DNA of 64,000 nucleotides from Paenibacillus anaericanus (GCF_003994475.1 NZ_RZNY01000003.1:62001-126000), one strand, 5' to 3'. Shown: positions 35,008-44,754, counted from the first letter of the stretch. Made by a program: numbers and translations. Notes: generated by a model not told the origin, from the letters alone.

Positions 35008-35611
35008 CGCGTTCTCCTCCCTTGGAACCCAGTTTATTCTCTCTACCTTGAGCTAGTTTTACAATGTTGCTACGGTGTCTCCAAAAGGCAAAAATACAAA
35101 TGAGCAAACTGGCCCAAAAATATGGACCTATTTCACCGAAAATCCATAAAAATAGCGGTGTCAGTAATACAAAAATAAGCGAACCCAACGAAACATACCG
35201 AGTGAAAACAATTAATAAAATTGCAATCGCACCGGCATATAGCGCAGGTATAAGGGCTAGGGTAGCCATGACTCCAATCGTTGTTGCTATCCCTTTACCA
35301 CCACGGAAGCGGAAATAGAGTGGCCAATTGTGACCCACGATGGCAGCGATACCGCAAAGCGCAGGAACCCACTCAGAACCCTCTCCAAGCCAGCGACCTA
35401 ACCATACAGCTGCAATACCCTTTAATACATCGAGAATAAGAACCAGAATAGCTGGTCCTTTTCCCAGTACACGCAACGTATTGGTCGCCCCAGCATTTCC
35501 ACTGCCATGCTGACGTATATCAATGCCTTTCAAGGACTTCGCCAGCAGGACACTGAAGCTGACCGAGCCAAGTAAATAACTGAATAACACTGCAATTAGA
35601 GATGGAATCAC
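35000..35611 (-). CDS. plsY: Acyl-phosphate glycerol-3-phosphate acyltransferase
   Basis: PlsY transfers an acyl group from acyl phosphate to glycerol-3-phosphate. The 203-aa membrane protein has about five helices and the family motifs GSVSFSVLLAKSLKGIDIRQ (about residues 16-35), GSGNAGATNTLRVLGKG near 37-53 and FRFRGGKGIATTIGVM near 102. It lies 11 nt after der and overlaps gpsA. Confidence 0.96.
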   Translation of the reverse strand: MIPSLIAVLFSYLLGSVSFSVLLAKSLKGIDIRQHGSGNAGATNTLRVLGKGPAILVLILDVLKGIAAVWLGRWLGEGSEWVPALCGIAAIVGHNWPLYFRFRGGKGIATTIGVMATLALIPALYAGAIAILLIVFTRYVSLGSLIFVLLTPLFLWIFGEIGPYFWASLLICIFAFWRHRSNIVKLAQGRENKLGSKGGERVV

Positions 35612-35622
35612 GTTATTCTCTC

Positions 35623-36945
35623 CTAACCTTCATCTGATTTACGTCTAGTAAACAAGCGAATTGGTGTACCTTCAAAGTCGAACGCAGCTCGGATTTTGTT
35701 CTCCAAGTACCGCTCATATGAAAAGTGCATCAAATCAGGGTCGTTTACGAACACGACAATCGTTGGAGGTTTGACCGCTACTTGTGTCACATAATTAATT
35801 CGTAGACGACGTCCTTTATCGGTAGGTGGAGGATTAATCGCGATAGCATCAGAGACAACATCGTTCAACAAATGCGTCTGTACTCGCTTAGTATGATGAT
35901 CTGCCACATGCTGCACAACGGGTAGAAGCTTATGCACACGTTGCTTAGTTTTGGCTGAGAGAAATACAACTGGAGCATAGGTCATAAATAGGAAATGGTC
36001 ACGTATTTTTTGTTCGAAATTTTGCATTGTTTTATCATCTTTAACAACAACATCCCATTTGTTTACAACAAATACGGAAGCTTTCCCAGCTTCATAGGCA
36101 TATCCCGCGATGTGCTTGTCCTGCTCGATAATACCTTCTTCACCATTGATCAAGACAAGTACAACGTCAGCACGTTCAATCGCCTTCATGGCTCTCATAA
36201 CACTATATTTCTCTGTCGTTTCGTACACTTTACCACGTTTACGCATACCTGCTGTATCAATCAACACATAACGTTGTCCATCCCGCTCAAATGGTGTATC
36301 AATCGCATCTCGCGTTGTACCGGCCACATCACTCACGATTACCCGTTCCTCGCCAAGAATTGCGTTCACTAGAGAAGATTTACCAACGTTAGGTCGACCA
36401 ATCAACGCTACACGGATAATATCTTCATCATATTCTTCCTCTTCTAAATCAGGCAGTTTATTAACTATTTCGTCGAGTAAATCGCCAACCCCTGTACCAT
36501 GGCTTCCGGATACAGCAATTGGTTCTCCAAAGCCAAGATTATAGAACTCATAGATATTGTCCATTCGACCAAGGTTATCTACTTTATTAACAGAAAGTAC
36601 AATCGGCTTACCTGAACGGTACAACAGATTTGCAACTTCTTCATCCGATCCTGTCACACCATCTTTAGCATCACACATAAAGACAATAACGTCTGCCTCT
36701 TCGATCGCAAGTTCTGCTTGCATGCGAATTGATTTTAAAATAGGCTCTTGATCATCCAACTCAATACCACCGGTATCAATAATGCTGAATGACTTACCAT
36801 TCCATTCACCAATACCATAAATCCGGTCACGTGTAATCCCCGGCTTATCTTCAACTATAGCCAGTCGATCACCAATAATACGATTAAAGATTGTGGACTT
36901 ACCTACATTAGGCCTTCCAACAATCGCCACTACGGGTCTTGCCAT
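35623..36945 (-). CDS. der: Ribosome assembly GTPase Der
   Basis: Der (EngA) has two GTPase domains and is essential for 50S assembly. From the ATG at 36945, the 440-aa protein has G1 motifs GRPNVGKST (about residue 8) and GRPNVGKSS near 184, two DTGG/DTAG G3 motifs, NKVD and NKWD G4 motifs, and a C-terminal KH-like domain ending RRKSDEG. AGGAGG lies 7 nt before this ATG. A GTG two codons upstream is closer than a ribosome would allow. Confidence 0.97.
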   Translation of the reverse strand: MARPVVAIVGRPNVGKSTIFNRIIGDRLAIVEDKPGITRDRIYGIGEWNGKSFSIIDTGGIELDDQEPILKSIRMQAELAIEEADVIVFMCDAKDGVTGSDEEVANLLYRSGKPIVLSVNKVDNLGRMDNIYEFYNLGFGEPIAVSGSHGTGVGDLLDEIVNKLPDLEEEEYDEDIIRVALIGRPNVGKSSLVNAILGEERVIVSDVAGTTRDAIDTPFERDGQRYVLIDTAGMRKRGKVYETTEKYSVMRAMKAIERADVVLVLINGEEGIIEQDKHIAGYAYEAGKASVFVVNKWDVVVKDDKTMQNFEQKIRDHFLFMTYAPVVFLSAKTKQRVHKLLPVVQHVADHHTKRVQTHLLNDVVSDAIAINPPPTDKGRRLRINYVTQVAVKPPTIVVFVNDPDLMHFSYERYLENKIRAAFDFEGTPIRLFTRRKSDEG

Positions 36946-37075
36946 GCGCACTCCTCCTAAAAATATCCTTCTATATAAAAGTCGATCAATTCTTAATTAC
37001 CATGAACCACGTTACTCATCATAGCAAAAAAAGAATTAAATGGCTAACGTTTCAGTTTCCATGAAATATCGCCCT

Positions 37076-37116
37076 AAAAATAAAAACGGCGAACCACCTT
37101 CAAAGGAGGTCCGCCG
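37076..37116 (-). terminator. Intrinsic terminator after ypfD
   Basis: On the minus strand, CGGCGGACCTCCTTTG pairs with GAAGGTGGTTCGCCG, followed by TTTTTATTTTT. It lies 26 nt after the ypfD stop. Confidence 0.88.
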
Positions 37117-37141
37117 ATTATTATGCCTGCTTAAATCCTGC

Positions 37142-38380
37142 TTACTTCCATTTGCTCAGCTTATCGCCGAAACGTTCAGCTAGCGTGAAGCTCAATCCTT
37201 CATTACTTAGAGAAACATTTGGGTTGTTACCCAAATCTTCTTTTTTCACACTACTGCCTCTGGAAGGTCTGTCAGTTCTAGGAGCAGCAGCTGCTGGAGC
37301 TTCCTCAGTTTCTTTGATGCTGAGGCTAACACGTTTTTCAGAAGGGTTAACATCCAAGACTTTAACTTGAACGGTTTGACCTTCTTTCAACACTTCATGA
37401 GGAGTGCCGATATGTTTGTGCGAAATTTGAGAGATATGAACGAGTCCTTCAACACCTGGAGCGATTTCTACAAATGCACCAAAGGCAACAAGACGTCTTA
37501 CTTCACCGCTCACGATATCACCGATTTTGAATTGCTCAGTAGCAGTTTCCCAAGGACCAGGAGCCGCTGCTTTGATGCTTAAGCTGATTTTCCCTTTTTC
37601 AGGATCAACTTTAAGCACTTTCACTGTAACTTTGTCGCCCTCGGAAAGAACGTCAGCTGGTTTTTCTACATGGCTCCATGCGATTTCGGATACATGTACA
37701 AGTCCATCCACGCCACCTACGTCAACAAATGCTCCGAATTGAGTCAAACGTTGAACAGTACCTTCAAGCACTTGACCTTCTTTAAGTTCGCCCATGATTT
37801 TGAGTTTGTTTGATTCGAACTCTCCATCAAGAACATCCTTAGCAGAAAGGATTACTTTGTTGTTCTCGCGATCAATCTCTTTCACTCTTACGCGAAGTGT
37901 ACGTCCTTTGTAGTCGCTGAAGTCTTCTACGAAATGACGTTCAACCATAGATGCAGGAATGAAACCACGAACGCCTACGTCTACCACGATACCGCCTTTT
38001 ACAACGTCGGCAACGACAACTTCAAAGATTTCCTTACTGTCGAAACGTTGTTGCAACTCATCCCAAGCGTTTTCGCCGTCGATTGCACGTTTGGAAAGAA
38101 CAAGACGCTCTTTCTCATCGTCAATGCTAACAACTTTTGTCTCAACTTCTTGGCCAACTTCTACGGCTTCCGAAGCATTGCCCAATTGGACGGAGGACAA
38201 TTCACGAATAGGAATAACGCCGTCATATTTATATCCAATGCTTACATAAGCTTGGTTATCCTCGATTTTGACGATCGTTCCTTTGACGGTATCCCCTTTT
38301 TTCAAAGATACGATTTGTTCCATTTCATCCTGGCTTACCGCTTCAACGGCTTCTTGACCATTCTTTAGTTCTTCCGACAT
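37142..38380 (-). CDS. ypfD: S1 RNA-binding protein YpfD (30S ribosomal protein S1 homologue)
   Basis: The 412-aa protein contains four S1 domains, recognisable by the repeated KGxxVxGTVxxxxxxxxxVDxG pattern at residues about 27-100, 112-180, 200-270 and 284-357, followed by a short acidic-basic tail rich in Ala and Pro. S1 homologues of this length are normal in Firmicutes. They bind mRNA but are not essential for translation start. It lies between plsC and der. Confidence 0.93.
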   Translation of the reverse strand: MSEELKNGQEAVEAVSQDEMEQIVSLKKGDTVKGTIVKIEDNQAYVSIGYKYDGVIPIRELSSVQLGNASEAVEVGQEVETKVVSIDDEKERLVLSKRAIDGENAWDELQQRFDSKEIFEVVVADVVKGGIVVDVGVRGFIPASMVERHFVEDFSDYKGRTLRVRVKEIDRENNKVILSAKDVLDGEFESNKLKIMGELKEGQVLEGTVQRLTQFGAFVDVGGVDGLVHVSEIAWSHVEKPADVLSEGDKVTVKVLKVDPEKGKISLSIKAAAPGPWETATEQFKIGDIVSGEVRRLVAFGAFVEIAPGVEGLVHISQISHKHIGTPHEVLKEGQTVQVKVLDVNPSEKRVSLSIKETEEAPAAAAPRTDRPSRGSSVKKEDLGNNPNVSLSNEGLSFTLAERFGDKLSKWK

Positions 38381-38495
38381 GTCAATACCCTCCTAAATTC
38401 AAAAAAAACCATTTATTTAAACCCGCTCATAGCGAAGTTCAAAACTACTTTAATTATAGAGTTCCATATATTCCCGACCTTCATTCATATGCTAA

Positions 38496-39083
38496 TTACT
38501 TAACGTATGATAATCCTAGAGCTTTCAACTCAGCAATGCGGGACATAATCTCCTGGGTAGCCAATTCGACCGGATCCGAGTCAGGAATATCCTTAACTTT
38601 GGATAGATCCACTGGTGCACCATAGATCACTCTAACTTTACGAAACAACTTATAATTACCGATGATTGCTACTGGTATAACAACAGCATTCGTGCGTAGT
38701 GCAAAGCTCGCAGCACCCTTTTTACCTGCTCCTTCATCGTTTCGGCTACCTTCTGGGAAGATACCCATAACTTTGCCATTGCGAAGGATATTAAGCGAAT
38801 TCTTAATAGATTCCTTACTAACTCCACCCCGTTTGACGGGAAAAGCACCTAGCTGAGTAATTAGCCAACCCAATCCAAACACATCAAAGAGTTCTTTTTT
38901 GGCCATAAAATGTACTTTACGATCAAGTAAAATCCCGATAGTTGGTGGATCAAAAAGACTGATATGATTGGATGCAAGTAGCACACCACCCTCTTGTGGT
39001 ATGTGCTCCAAACCACTTGCTTCGAGACGAAACAAAAACTTATAAATTACTCGTAGTAAACCGCGGCAAACATTATAAATCAT
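38496..39083 (-). CDS. plsC: 1-acyl-sn-glycerol-3-phosphate acyltransferase
   Basis: PlsC makes phosphatidic acid from lysophosphatidic acid. The 195-aa protein has the catalytic HX4D motif NHISLFD (about residues 40-46), the conserved FPVKRGG and FPEGSRNDEG near 112. Family members are about 200-240 aa. It overlaps the cmk stop by 4 nt (ATGA). With gpsA and plsY close by, this forms a phospholipid synthesis neighbourhood. Confidence 0.95.
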   Translation of the reverse strand: MIYNVCRGLLRVIYKFLFRLEASGLEHIPQEGGVLLASNHISLFDPPTIGILLDRKVHFMAKKELFDVFGLGWLITQLGAFPVKRGGVSKESIKNSLNILRNGKVMGIFPEGSRNDEGAGKKGAASFALRTNAVVIPVAIIGNYKLFRKVRVIYGAPVDLSKVKDIPDSDPVELATQEIMSRIAELKALGLSYVK

Positions 39084-39784
39084 GCTTTGCTCTCCATCCC
39101 ATAAATCTTACAATAAGATACGATGGTTTCCACTACTTCCTCAATACACATATGAGTTGTATCCAGTAGTCTCGCATCATCTGCCTGACGAAGCGGCGAA
39201 ATCTCCCGTTCCTGATCCAGACGGTCTCGCTCAGCAATATCCGCAGCAAGTTGTTCCAACGAAATTGCAGATTGTTCCTTCATTTCCTTGTACCTGCGTT
39301 TCGCCCGTTCTTCCACCGTTGCGGTCATATAAACTTTGACTTCTGCATCGGGAAGTACTGTCGTACCGATATCGCGTCCATCCATCACGACGCCTTTGCG
39401 TAAAGCCATTTGCCGCTGCAGAGAGACAAGTCTGCTTCGCAGCCCCTCGATTTGCGCATATCGGGATACTTTTGCATTAACCGCAAGAGAGCGAATTTGT
39501 TCCGTAACCTCTTGTCCATTAACTAATACCTGTTGTCCATTCTCTATCGGTATTAAATCGATAACCAGATCTTTTACAATTTGAAGCACTTGCTCAACTT
39601 CTTCCGGTTCGACACCAAGACTCTGGCAATACCAAGTAGCTGCCCGGTACATTGCACCGGTATCGACGTAGACGTAAGACAACCTACCCGCAACCATACG
39701 GGCAATTGTACTCTTGCCTGCCCCAGCAGGTCCGTCAATCGCGATGTTAATTTTGCCACTAGATGCTGACGTTACACTTGCCAA
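39080..39784 (-). CDS. cmk: Cytidylate kinase
   Basis: Cmk phosphorylates CMP and dCMP. From a TTG start preceded by AGGAGG at 9 nt, the 234-aa protein has Walker A GPAGAGKST near residue 19, VDTGAMYRA near 44, and the CMP-binding DGRDIGT near 110. An upstream ATG at 39943 would add 53 residues that are not part of the family and would run through the hairpin terminator 39815-39836, so it is rejected. It overlaps plsC by 4 nt. Confidence 0.93.
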   Translation of the reverse strand: MASVTSASSGKINIAIDGPAGAGKSTIARMVAGRLSYVYVDTGAMYRAATWYCQSLGVEPEEVEQVLQIVKDLVIDLIPIENGQQVLVNGQEVTEQIRSLAVNAKVSRYAQIEGLRSRLVSLQRQMALRKGVVMDGRDIGTTVLPDAEVKVYMTATVEERAKRRYKEMKEQSAISLEQLAADIAERDRLDQEREISPLRQADDARLLDTTHMCIEEVVETIVSYCKIYGMESKA

Positions 39785-39814
39785 CGGGGCACTCCTCCTC
39801 AGACACTGTCTCAA

Positions 39815-39836
39815 GAAAAAAGCAGGCTTTGCCTGC
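39815..39836 (-). terminator. Intrinsic terminator after ypfB
   Basis: GCAGGC pairs with GCCTGC around TTT, followed on the minus strand by TTTTTTC. It lies 65 nt after the YpfB-like stop, ahead of cmk. It is almost the same hairpin as 28416-28438. Confidence 0.8.
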
Positions 39837-39900
39837 GACGTAAAAATTATACCACACATACTATAGGGATGCAAAAACGATCCACTGCAAATTTTCTTTT

Positions 39901-40107
39901 TTATCGTCTTATTGATTTGTGTATTGGGACACCCTCGTACCACTCAGCAGAGGAAATTAACTTGCGTAATTCCGGTATTCGTAGGGCTCCCTGGAAGATA
40001 AATAAACCTATTAACAATGTAATTACTGCCTTTATTAACCAAGGCTCGACGATCCCACAAAATTTTAAAAACAAGTCAGTGTAGTTTTCATCATCCCTGC
40101 TGTCCAT
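39901..40107 (-). CDS. ypfB: YpfB-like small membrane protein
   Basis: From the ATG at 40107 the 68-aa product has one hydrophobic helix, LIKAVITLLIGLFIFQGAL, and ends SSAEWYEGVPIHKSIRR. In B. subtilis ypfB lies between ypfA and cmk and encodes a small membrane protein of similar design. The function is unknown. The longer frame upstream overlaps motI. AAGGGG lies about 11 nt before the ATG. Confidence 0.6.
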   Translation of the reverse strand: MDSRDDENYTDLFLKFCGIVEPWLIKAVITLLIGLFIFQGALRIPELRKLISSAEWYEGVPIHKSIRR

Positions 40108-40183
40108 AATAAAGAGGTCCCCTTTTCTGTTGAATAATTCTAGCTTATCCAATTCTAAAAAAGAGAACCGTATATCCATCGTA

Positions 40184-40858
40184 TTAACGATTTTTGAAAT
40201 CAAATTGACGTTCAAAGCAATATCGAATCAACTTCTGCCGTTCAAAATCTGAGATACTAAGATATTTCAACATCGTGATCCATCTTCCAGACTCCAACTT
40301 TTTTGAGCGGACTACTTCTGCTTCAAATGGTACATGTTCTATCGTCCCTGTCTTGTATGGGACAAGCAGCCAACACTCCAAAGTATCTCCTTCAGATAAG
40401 TTATAATTTTCATCGGTCAAATAGGAGACGCCACCCCCTCCAACATCATCTGTATATGCCAAAAACCGAGTGTTATCTTTCAATTTTACGGCAATTTCCA
40501 ATTCAGCAACTACACGTAGAAAATCACGTCTTTGGATTTTTGTAATCGACTCAGGTTCTGGTTTGCGAATCCGTATCAGTTTTACCACATCATCAGCAAA
40601 TCCAAGCACATATGTATTGAAATAATGTTTGATGCCGCCCTCGGTCAAGAAATATACAGACAATTCATCACCCAAAAACAATCTCTTACTCTGTCCACTT
40701 TTCATATCCATTGGAACTTCAATTAAAAATGATTCTTCTTCAATATCTGCGATCCGCGACTTACATTCTTTATTTACTTCATTCTTATCCACTGATGCTA
40801 CTTGAATGTACACAAAATCGTTTACTTTAGGAAACAAGTTCCTCCACCCGCCCATCAT
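40184..40858 (-). CDS. motI: PilZ-domain c-di-GMP receptor YpfA/MotI (flagellar brake)
   Basis: The 224-aa protein has an N-terminal YcgR-like domain (about 10-100) and a C-terminal PilZ domain (about 105-215). The c-di-GMP contacts are visible as RRDFLRV (about residues 110-116) and DVGGGGVSYL (about 137-146). In B. subtilis, MotI binds the MotA stator on c-di-GMP loading and slows the flagellum. The start is uncertain: two ATG codons at 40858 and 40855 lack a ribosome site, and a TTG eight codons later follows GGAGG too closely. Confidence 0.88.
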   Translation of the reverse strand: MMGGWRNLFPKVNDFVYIQVASVDKNEVNKECKSRIADIEEESFLIEVPMDMKSGQSKRLFLGDELSVYFLTEGGIKHYFNTYVLGFADDVVKLIRIRKPEPESITKIQRRDFLRVVAELEIAVKLKDNTRFLAYTDDVGGGGVSYLTDENYNLSEGDTLECWLLVPYKTGTIEHVPFEAEVVRSKKLESGRWITMLKYLSISDFERQKLIRYCFERQFDFKNR

Positions 40859-40922
40859 TAATAAAACTACAGTATGGCATAATTATACCACGAGCCGGAG
40901 GAGTGGACATGTATAAATTCAA

Positions 40923-40964
40923 CAAAATAAAAAGAGAACGTTCCACAAATTAGGAACGTCCTCT
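40923..40964 (-). terminator. Intrinsic terminator after ypeB
   Basis: AGAGGACGTTCC pairs with GGAACGTTCTCT around TAATTTGT, followed by TTTTATTTTG on the minus strand. It lies 9 nt after the ypeB stop. Confidence 0.9.
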
Positions 40965-40972
40965 TGAACTTG

Positions 40973-42340
40973 TTAAGAAGCTGTTGGTGATTTTGCACTT
41001 TTGATTTCTTCAACTGTTTCTTCGGCACCCGAATCCGCGTTAATAAATATACGATACTCCGAGCCGTTAATTTTCCCTCCAAATTCGTAAGTGAGCACTT
41101 TTTCCGACATTTCGTTCTCAATAATCGCTAAGCGACTGTAGTCCATCTTATAATCCGAGTTCAGGTATTTCTTAGCTTGCTCCAAAGTAAGCTTCGGCTT
41201 CGTTTTAGTCACCTTCGCTGCCTCACCACTCTCATGTTCATACACATAATCAGTAGCTTGCATACCTGTGACTTCTCCATCGTCAAGTGCAACTCGAAGC
41301 GAGATTTTCTCTGGATAAATGAGGATCTCTCCCGACTTGCTAACAAAAGTAAAGTTACCAATGTCACCGAACTCATCATAAAATACAGCTGTTAGATCAG
41401 GATATCCTTTGTTCTGAAGAAACTCTTCAGCCCGCTTTTTAGCATCAGCATAGGAAACAGCTTTCTTCCCAATCTGACGATCTTTATTATAAGAAATCAA
41501 ATGCCCCCCGTTACGTGTATAATCGAGGCTTACCGATTCTCCATTCTTTTTAGTCTTAACCTTTGCGGTATATGAAGCCCACTCGGTTCCCTTACCGTTT
41601 TCAACAACTTCTATCGCTGCAGAATCCTTAGATCCTACAAATTGGGCAGCCTTTTTCTTGATATCCTCTATAGTAGTAGGTGTATCGCCAAGCTTTTTAA
41701 CGGAACGTTTGTTATAAATACTAGCGATTGACGGACCCCAGTCGAGCTCAGGATATTCACCAACTTTTTTGTCCACCGTCTTAAAACCGTCTATAATGCT
41801 ATTTTCTTGATCATTTTCTGCTGCTAATGCGGTTTCAACATCCATCCAACGCAACCTGTCGTTAATTACTTTATCCTGAACTCCCTGCAAATCTTTAGAG
41901 ATTTCCGCGGAATTTTTGTACAGCTCTTTCAAGTTCTTAACCTCGTTCTCGCTTAGAGGCTGCTTAGTCAAATCACGAACTGCTGTTTGATAAGAAAACT
42001 TAGATATCCGTGATAGCAACTCTTCCGTCTTATTAAATGGGAGTAAAGTCAATGGTAATTGATTAATCTCATTTTGAGCCTCGCTTGTAATCCTCCAGAC
42101 ATTAACCAGTCCTTTTCTTTGTGAACCGGTCGAAGCAGAATGTAACGCTAACGTATTCCCCAGTTCACCATGTAACTTATCCACATGGAAGGACAAATCG
42201 TGGAAAGCCCGCTGATACTGGTTCTCCGCTTTAATCAAAATGGCATTCTTCTCTTGGTTCTCTTGATAGCCCCATACCATCGAGCCGATCAATAAAAGAG
42301 TTACTATGGGAAATAATACTGCACTTAAACGCTTATACAT
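40973..42340 (-). CDS. ypeB: Germination protein YpeB
   Basis: YpeB is needed for stable placement of the cortex-lytic enzyme SleB in the spore inner membrane. From the ATG at 42340, preceded by AAAGGGGAG, the 455-aa protein has an N-terminal signal anchor (VLFPIVTLLLIGSMVWGY), a helical middle, and three PepSY/YpeB repeats with the VSYADAKKRAEEFL and LTLEQAKKYL helices. In Bacillus sleB lies directly upstream. Here the upstream neighbour is a 50-aa zinc-ribbon-like ORF and prsW, and sleB is absent. Confidence 0.93.
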   Translation of the reverse strand: MYKRLSAVLFPIVTLLLIGSMVWGYQENQEKNAILIKAENQYQRAFHDLSFHVDKLHGELGNTLALHSASTGSQRKGLVNVWRITSEAQNEINQLPLTLLPFNKTEELLSRISKFSYQTAVRDLTKQPLSENEVKNLKELYKNSAEISKDLQGVQDKVINDRLRWMDVETALAAENDQENSIIDGFKTVDKKVGEYPELDWGPSIASIYNKRSVKKLGDTPTTIEDIKKKAAQFVGSKDSAAIEVVENGKGTEWASYTAKVKTKKNGESVSLDYTRNGGHLISYNKDRQIGKKAVSYADAKKRAEEFLQNKGYPDLTAVFYDEFGDIGNFTFVSKSGEILIYPEKISLRVALDDGEVTGMQATDYVYEHESGEAAKVTKTKPKLTLEQAKKYLNSDYKMDYSRLAIIENEMSEKVLTYEFGGKINGSEYRIFINADSGAEETVEEIKSAKSPTAS

Positions 42341-42441
42341 CTTGATGTGCTCCCCTTTCTTCAACTAAAACTAATTGAAGTTAGTTTGACAAGAAGAAAG
42401 GGGCTTTATTCATAACAATAAATTATATGTAAATATATTAA

Positions 42442-42594
42442 TTAGAGCGCCTCCATTTCCTCAATGAAGAACTGCTGGTTGTCGCATATACATCGCTTAA
42501 ATCCCGTTTGAATATGTCCTCGATCCTTTGTTCCTCGGAGTACAAAACGTTCGCCGCAAGACTTGCAGGTAATTTTCACTTTCACACGCGCCAA
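42442..42594 (-). CDS. Small zinc-ribbon-like protein (50 aa)
   Basis: From a TTG preceded by GGAGG, the product reads MARVKVKITCKSCGERFVLR and continues to KRCICDNQQF near residue 40. The CKSC and CIC pairs are 21 residues apart and look like a zinc ribbon. The ORF is missed by length-limited searches but has good spacing, a ribosome site and balanced codon use. It lies between prsW and ypeB, where sleB is expected. No function can be assigned. Confidence 0.65.
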   Translation of the reverse strand: MARVKVKITCKSCGERFVLRGTKDRGHIQTGFKRCICDNQQFFIEEMEAL

Positions 42595-42671
42595 AAAGGC
42601 ACCCCCCTCCAGCTAAACGGCGATTTTTATGCCGTAAATAACTAGAATCAGGATGCCCATTTTTTCGGAAA

Positions 42672-43361
42672 TTAGTCCTGTCCCCCTGCCCGAGTTAACC
42701 GGAAAGGAGAACGATTATTAGCACGATATATCTTTCCGATGCCACCATACCAGAGGAATGCCATCAATGGAACAATGTACCACACCCAATATTGAGTGAT
42801 ATTGTCTAGTACCCAATCGTACACTCCATGCCATAACATAGGGAGCATTAATGAAAAGAGGAGATACTTTACAGTTCTATTACCAGTAGAAAACTTGGCT
42901 CGGCCCATGTAATACCCCATCATCACACCAAACATTGCGTGTCCCGAAACTGGCAGTAATGCACGAATAAGTAATGCACCAACTGAAACCTGACTTGCTA
43001 GAGCAAAAATAACATTCTCTACTGTTGCAAATCCAAGCGAAATTGCTGCCGCATACACAATACCATCATAGGGCTCATCAAACTCCGTATGGTTATAAAT
43101 TAGATGGAAAAGTACGAACCATTTCATCGCTTCTTCTACACCTGCGGAAATTATGAACGCACTAACAAAAGGACTATCCCCCAGCCATATTTCCAGTCCT
43201 CGTTGCAGGATCATAACAGGAAGCACTATCAGAAATCCAAGAAAAAACATCTTCATGACCATATGCAACGGTTCCGAATCGTACTTGTCCTTAAGATAAA
43301 AATAAGTCAGTAAAGCGATACCTGGGGCCACCGCTGCAATTCCAATCGAGAAAAAGAGCAA
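42672..43361 (-). CDS. prsW: Intramembrane protease PrsW
   Basis: PrsW starts the destruction of the anti-sigma factor RsiW after envelope stress. The 229-aa protein has about seven helices and the family motifs EEAMKW (about residues 76-81), FATVENVIF near 112, the HAMFG helix near 145 and HGVYD near 176. A TTG start follows GGGGGATAACCG. It lies directly downstream of mecA, in the same order as ypdC relative to ypbH in B. subtilis but without gudB and ypdA between. Confidence 0.92.
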   Translation of the reverse strand: MLFFSIGIAAVAPGIALLTYFYLKDKYDSEPLHMVMKMFFLGFLIVLPVMILQRGLEIWLGDSPFVSAFIISAGVEEAMKWFVLFHLIYNHTEFDEPYDGIVYAAAISLGFATVENVIFALASQVSVGALLIRALLPVSGHAMFGVMMGYYMGRAKFSTGNRTVKYLLFSLMLPMLWHGVYDWVLDNITQYWVWYIVPLMAFLWYGGIGKIYRANNRSPFRLTRAGGQD

Positions 43362-43433
43362 CGGTTATCCCCCCTATCTAACACTTTTCCGTTTCTTATC
43401 TCTACCAAGCTAGCAAATAACCCGCTAATGAAG

Positions 43434-44054
43434 TTAATCCTGACGCTTAAAATGGCTACAAATCACACCAATGGCATTGTCTGCCATGATGACATCGCCG
43501 TACTCCTCTAGCATAGCTGGAGTAACCGATGTCGCTTCGCCGAATTCAGCCAACACAGCGATTATAGCTGCCTGTTTTCCTTCTTCTAGCTCCTCAGGTT
43601 CTAAGTGCAGAACCCATTTCCGATTATATTTATACAATCTGCCGGCATCGGCAAGCATATGCTGCAGAACATGGGCCGCTTCAATCAGAATTTCAAAATC
43701 ATCAAACGAATACAAAATCGTATCGCTCTGCTCTAGCGTAACTTCCATCTCATAAACCTCTTCTGACATTTCATCCTCATAAGGAGATGGGCCTCCATGA
43801 TGATGGTGATCGTATTTCCCGCGCGTCACTATGACGACCATTCCTTGAGCAGGTAGCGCGAACACTTCAACAGCCAAAGGTCCCGTAGCATCAAATCCCA
43901 CTTCACTATAAGCCTGATCCATCATTTCGGTGAACAGGTCGTGGACTTTGGGAATTTCATGCCACATGTCCTCTTTCTGAATACCTCGTTCGCTAAGATC
44001 GTCAAACGTGAGGAAAATCCGTATCTTGTCATTACCTAGTCTTTCTATCTTCAT
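43434..44054 (-). CDS. MecA-family adaptor protein (MecA or YpbH)
   Basis: MecA adaptors bring substrates such as ComK to the ClpC-ClpP protease. The 206-aa protein begins MKIERLGNDKIRIFLTFDDL, the substrate-binding domain, has an acidic-His linker around DHHHHGG (about residues 82-88), and ends in the ClpC-binding domain (about 105-206). The place near ypbD and prsW corresponds to the MecA paralogue YpbH. Sequence alone does not choose between MecA and YpbH. GGAGAGGAGG precedes the ATG. Confidence 0.9.
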   Translation of the reverse strand: MKIERLGNDKIRIFLTFDDLSERGIQKEDMWHEIPKVHDLFTEMMDQAYSEVGFDATGPLAVEVFALPAQGMVVIVTRGKYDHHHHGGPSPYEDEMSEEVYEMEVTLEQSDTILYSFDDFEILIEAAHVLQHMLADAGRLYKYNRKWVLHLEPEELEEGKQAAIIAVLAEFGEATSVTPAMLEEYGDVIMADNAIGVICSHFKRQD

Positions 44055-44177
44055 ACAGGATCCTCCTCTCCAAGCCTTGTTATCACAGATTATGAAACCT
44101 GTTCTAATATGTGCTGGAAATGGTTCTTTGTAATTATGTTATCATTAATTTTCTGTAAATGCACGCAATAAAATAGC

Positions 44178-44228
44178 CAAAAAAAGAATCATTTCCCGCC
44201 CACGAACTCGTGAGCTGAAAATGATTCT
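44178..44228 (-). terminator. Intrinsic terminator after the 117-aa gene
   Basis: On the minus strand, AGAATCATTTTC pairs with GAAATGATTCT around a hairpin-containing loop, followed by TTTTTTTGG. It lies 16 nt after the stop. Confidence 0.85.
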
Positions 44229-44243
44229 TGGAGTTAAAGATGA

Positions 44244-44597
44244 TTACAAGCCTGGGATTACCGTATTTGTTTCTTTTAATATCCCTTCGACCTCACTGCG
44301 GACATCCGGATTTCCCTTAATGAATTCCAAGATTTGTTTCAGACTATGTTCCTTCGAATGATCCTTATCCGATGTGGAGCAACAACTGGGATGCACCTGG
44401 GTGCCTGAGGACCCGTTGGAGCTTGAATGTGACGTCGAATGATCACTCTTATCATTTGAATGACCTGACATCATACCGGACCAGTTCATCATGGACCCCG
44501 CGTCTTTTGCTGCGGTTAATAAACTTTGATTTTTCTTCGCCCAAGTTGTAGCTACAACCCCAAGGAGAATCCCGCATAGAAATGAGGATGACTTCAC
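44244..44597 (-). CDS. Unknown secreted or membrane-tethered protein (117 aa)
   Basis: From a GTG preceded by AAGGGAGG, the product has a short hydrophobic N-terminal region (SFLCGILLGVVATTWAKK) like that of YtxH-type proteins. It is followed by a low-complexity region rich in Ser, His, Asp and Gly (about residues 43-70, with a PSCC pair), and a short C-terminal helix. The function is unknown. It is on the same strand as serS, with a 157-nt gap. Confidence 0.55.
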   Translation of the reverse strand: MKSSSFLCGILLGVVATTWAKKNQSLLTAAKDAGSMMNWSGMMSGHSNDKSDHSTSHSSSNGSSGTQVHPSCCSTSDKDHSKEHSLKQILEFIKGNPDVRSEVEGILKETNTVIPGL

Positions 44598-44754
44598 CTA
44601 AAAAACCTCCCTTGATGTATTAAAATCATAGGTAGTGTTCACTCATTTGAATAAACTCATTCGGCATAAATACAGGAAACCTCTCACTCAGATCTTCTTT
44701 CTCTGAGTTCATACATGTTCCTTCATTTTCGAACGAGATAATGCGACTCACTCT

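Noticed and set aside
39785-39943. N-terminal extension of cmk
   Set aside because: It covers a terminator hairpin and adds residues foreign to the family; the TTG at 39784 has a strong ribosome site.
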